Below, piece by piece: positions 60,201 through 64,000 of a stretch of 64,000 nucleotides of DNA. Position 1 is the first letter of the stretch, and each line of letters starts with the position of its first letter. The DNA is taken from positions 22,848,943 through 22,912,942 of the forward strand of contig OZ021727.1 in assembly GCA_963978545.1 (NCBI GenBank). The letters run 5' to 3'. The DNA comes from Linyphia triangularis. Lineage: Eukaryota > Arthropoda > Arachnida > Araneae > Linyphiidae. The notes under the pieces are model-generated. The model ran no database searches, was not told the DNA's origin, and saw only the letters and a program-made list of their open reading frames with translations. The position numbers and the translations under genes were made by a program.

Positions 60201-61575
60201 CTTTCACCAATTATTTACACTATATATATTAGAAAAAGTCGTAGAGCATTTTGAATCATTATTTTTCTATTAGTTACTTTATACTATAAATAAATAGTTA
60301 AATATATAAATAATAAAAGGAAAAAATCATGAACATATACCACACAGAAAAAAAACATGTAATCTAAGTATTATTATATGCGTATATGAAGAAACAATAA
60401 ATATAATTGATGTTTTGAATAAAAAATTTAAAAATTCTTCTACATTAATTAAAAAACTATCAAACCGTCGGTAATCAAATAAGATGGCTATTTTTCAAAT
60501 TTTCAGCCTCATTTTTATTAGGACACATACAACTTGATCCTATCCGTGAATTCCCAGAATCTATAGACCAGATCTTTTATCTAATTTAATGGCACCAAAT
60601 GCAAAATATATTAATGCTATTTATTTTTTCCATCCTTGACTATTTACCCAGAAAAGTTACAAACGGTGTAACAGTAAATCACTGTGTATTTCACCTCTTG
60701 TTACAGCCATGGAGCTGTACATTCAAACAGCCCGGTTACATAAAACGTCCATTCACACAGAACGACAAACATCCTTGGGATTCAAAACCCAAACACAACG
60801 GATGAGAATCCAACACTCCGCTATCCAAACAAAATTTCTAAAACAAATGCTAATTAATTTAAAAACTTCTATTAACATCCGCCACAAACTACAACTGCAA
60901 ATGACTTCACCACCACCTTGTACCTATCGCAAATACATCCAACTCTCTACACTTCCGCCAAAGTAACAAACTACCATTTCTCTGGCCACAGCCCGTTAAC
61001 AGACCTTCCTCCACAAACGATTATGTTTGTCTTTGAGGGTCTTTAGCTCTCCGCTCCATTTAGTATTTTATTTCCGCTCAACACCAGTTTGTATTTTTTT
61101 TTTTTTCTTTCTTCAAAGGGCCTAACACCTAAACAAGCATCAGTGCGTTTTGTCCTCAGTAGCGGACCATGTATTCTAAAGATACTAATCGGCACTTTGA
61201 TAAAGGATGATGTCCTGCCGATGCAGCTGTATGAAGAAGTCATTGTTCGTGCTGTCAGTGTGAAATCTGTGATTTGATGACGGAAGTATGGAATTGTGAT
61301 AGATATCACCCAATGAAACGTGATCAAAGGAAAAACTATCGTTGTCTTCACACTCACGAGGAAAGTTTTGAATCGTGTTTTTACTTCCGTTTTTTGATGT
61401 TTAACCCTTCAGCACGCGCGCTTTGTTTCGAATCTTTAGTATATTTTGAGAATTAAGTTTGTCCAGTTAATAAAATAGTTTTCGTCTTGTATGAATTTAA
61501 GTGCATAACTTTGTGACTTTTAATTTAAATAAGAACAAATTTAACAAATTTAGATCGTATTTAGTAACTTGTTGT
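57290..61575. other. AT-rich stretch with unexplained open frames
   Basis: Includes a hairpin at 58326-58380 and richer patches at about 57860-58100 and 61100-61450. The frames 60599-60805, 60709-60966, 61043-61357 and 61089-61277 overlap one another or lie on opposite strands and match no domain I know, so I do not call genes. Confidence 0.5.
58326..58380. repeat. Hairpin of about 55 bp
   Basis: GCAGGTAACGCCTATT is mirrored by AATAGGCCTAACCTGC, with a second inner pair (CAATTGAAG / CTTCAA). It could be a tiny foldback element or a structured RNA; nothing decides. Confidence 0.6.
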
Positions 61576-62046
61576 TTAACCCTTAAATGCATATTGTTAC
61601 CGATTGTCGACATTGCTTAAATGCATAACGATTCAGATCTGCATCGTATGTTTAAAACCTCACTTTATGTAGCAACCATAACATAGTGGATTTTTTTTAT
61701 TTTTTATTAAAAGTATTTTATCGTTTCTGAACGAAACTAGAATCTTTGACTGTTTATTTCTTTATCTGTGACAATTTTTATTGTTGGGGGCGCTGTTGGC
61801 TGTGTACAATTTCATTTCGGCGGGTGTTACGAATTACGGTAATTTGACATAAAAAGTAATAAAAGCACACAGGAAATTTTATTTTTAGATAGATACAAGA
61901 TTAGAGTAACAAATAATATTTATATTTTTGCAAATACTGAAAAATTTATGTAAGAAAACTTTAACTTTTTTTTAATATACACCCATTTTTAGGTTGATTT
62001 CAAATTTCATTTATTAAAAATAAAAATTCACGCATTTAAGGGTTAA
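61576..62046. mobile_element. TTAA-flanked MITE with CCCTTAAATGC ends
   Basis: It starts TTAACCCTTAAATGCATA and ends ACGCATTTAAGGGTTAA, giving TTAA at both tips and inverted repeats of about 13 bp, a piggyBac-like pattern. A second ATTGCTTAAATGCATAACG block follows the left end (near 61612). The interior is AT-rich with a GC patch (GGGGGCGCTGTTGGCTG) and no transposase frame. Confidence 0.75.
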
Positions 62047-62799
62047 CGCTGCTGTAAATAGGGTTGAAATTGAGTAATAAATAAATTTTATCTTAGCTAA
62101 AAAATTATCTTAATTTAAGAAATTAAGACAAAATATACAAAATAAAAATTTATTCATAATATGTTTAAATTAATCAAAATTAACTTAGTTAAATTAAACG
62201 TAAAATCCATAAAAATAACCAATTTAAAATCCATTAAAATAACCAATTTAAAATACGTATAAAATATAAAAAAAATAACTTTCAAATGAATGCAAAATAT
62301 TTCATTAATATTTTAAAAATAAATAATATTCGATGAATTAAGTTTTATTAATTAAGTGCTTAGCAATATTTTACGCTTATCTGATATTCTAGTACCAAAA
62401 TCGAAAATTAAAACTGTTAAAAAAGACATTTAACATGTATATTTATATAATTATATTTTATATTTAATTTATAACAATATTTTATGTTTGAATTTAAATA
62501 ATTACATTTTAAATGATAGTTTTGTTCTGTAATAAACATACAATTTCTCTATAAAATTGTATAGATATATAATGCATTTGTCATTTCTCTTATATCAGAA
62601 ATATTAAAAACGATTAAATTCCATTAGATTTAAACTTACTATAAATATCGAAAGTTACTTTCAAAAAATATTTTGTAATTATCATTCAAAAAATTTTATA
62701 GTTAAAAATAAACTTGATCAATTAAATTACATTGGGAATTTCGAAACCATCTTGTACAACTTTAAAATAAGCCTACATCCTAAAACAATTATGACTAAA

Positions 62800-62831
<32 letters not shown>

Positions 62832-64000
62832 GTAATTTTAATTAATTGCATTTTCCGCAATTTCAAAACAGCACTTTCTTTGTATTACTCAAGTTAAGAA
62901 ATTTTAATTAAAAGTTTTTTAATTTAAATGTTTAGTTCGTTCTGGAAAACCATTTATAAGAAATGAAAATTAACTCTAAAGAATTAAATGACTTTACTTT
63001 CAACGAACTCCTTATCAACAATTTCTTCCAACCCATTGGCTATTTCACAATTTGAAACGTTTAAGTGCAATTTAAACCTGTTCTACAATTGAGTGAAATC
63101 TAAACTGAAAATTATAATTTTTTAACGAGGAGCTATAACTGGTCATTCCAGTTCTGGAATCACATTGAGGTGTAGGAACTTAGTTTTGCAATGGAAAATT
63201 CGAAACTCACACTCCACTAGCCTACGATTGAATTGAATTGTTTTAATTTATTTTCAAAGTTTTTATAGTTTGACAACACGTTTCTAAAGCATGTATAACT
63301 ATTTATACCAATATATGTGTAAAAATAATATTTTATTCATAAAACAAATTCCTGTTAGGTCTGTTTTAGTGTTTGTTTGTCTGAAAAACTTGAATATATA
63401 TCCAGGAAATTCAAACTCCGGCGTGAAATACACAGTATATTTTGATCGGAATTATTAGTTCAGCTCTCCAAATTTTGGTACAATACGTTCTTTCGTTTCT
63501 TACTTATGAGTTAATTAACACCCAATTACCTTTATATCAATACGAATTTAAAATTCAGCAAAGTGTTGAAATTTGCATTTATTTATTTTTGTATCTGAAT
63601 AAACTATTTATCAAAAAAGAAAATATAACAACACTTTATTCATAAATGAATCATGGGCTGTGGCCATTAATTAAATTTTACTATTTTTGGAAAGTGACAA
63701 AAAATGCAAAGAAAAACTGTCACTCCTGCAGTATTCTTAAGAGTATATGTTTTTAAAAATTCAATTCCAGAACATTTCGAAATAAATTTGGAAATGAAAT
63801 TTACAACTTTGTTTAACTGTTAAAAATGCTTCTAATACTTAAGATAAGTTTCAGAAAGAGAAATTAATGGATCCTTAGCAGTACTATTTAATGTAGTATT
63901 AAGAATAGCTATTATGGATTAATTTAAGAGTTTTAACATGCATTGAAACTTTTATTTTTCACCTTATATATTTTTAGTAAATCATTTCGAAGGAGAAATT
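62047..64000. other. Very AT-rich end of the window
   Basis: Short AT-rich phrases are repeated locally (for example AACCAATTTAAAAT near 62218 and 62242), and there is a T-run at 62802-62831. No domain-bearing frame, tRNA or splice pair is seen. Confidence 0.55.

Overview
The window looks like nuclear DNA from an arthropod. It is AT-rich, has long introns, homopolymer runs, canonical GT-AG splice sites, Pol III tRNA genes with A and B boxes, a tRNA-derived SINE and many small inverted-repeat (MITE-like) transposons. A chelicerate such as a spider would fit the base composition and repeat load, but that is an inference. No prokaryotic, CRISPR or viral gene set is visible.

The main content is one minus-strand gene filling about the first 20 kb, and perhaps reaching to 49.5 kb. 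Its 3' part is a giant exon (1-8948, open to the left edge, about 2,980 codons). It codes for a modular extracellular protein: an N-terminal module with GTYIDGxYAH, a long Ser/Thr/Asp/Glu-rich stretch, eleven copies of a T-x-x-T-[FY]-T-Y-[YF]-x-T module in several flavours with CxxC pairs between them, then four more GTYxxGxYAH modules. Upstream exons at 12669-12761 (ending in an RRRKR furin-type site), 15690-15797 and 19549-19650 (two unusual LDL-receptor class A repeats) are joined in compatible phase 1. Two weaker micro-exon candidates lie at 25943-25988 and 49463-49504. The protein resembles arthropod DUF4758-type surface or matrix proteins. That resemblance is from memory, not from a search, so no gene symbol is given.

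An intron of this gene carries, on the opposite strand, tRNA-Phe(GAA) and tRNA-Asp(GTC), 10 bp apart and sharing one terminator-like T-run. This may be a dicistronic tRNA unit.

From about 20 kb to the right end I see no convincing long gene. This part is dominated by mobile-element debris: a SINE with a 13-bp target-site duplication, TTAA-flanked and TA-flanked MITEs, a 910-bp foldback element, hAT-like CAGGGTTCCCAC elements, a three-copy GGCCA-rich family (two of its copies in an intron of the gene) and several two-copy dispersed repeats. A few compositionally richer islands (about 29.5, 32.2-32.7, 33.8 and 61.1 kb) remain unexplained.
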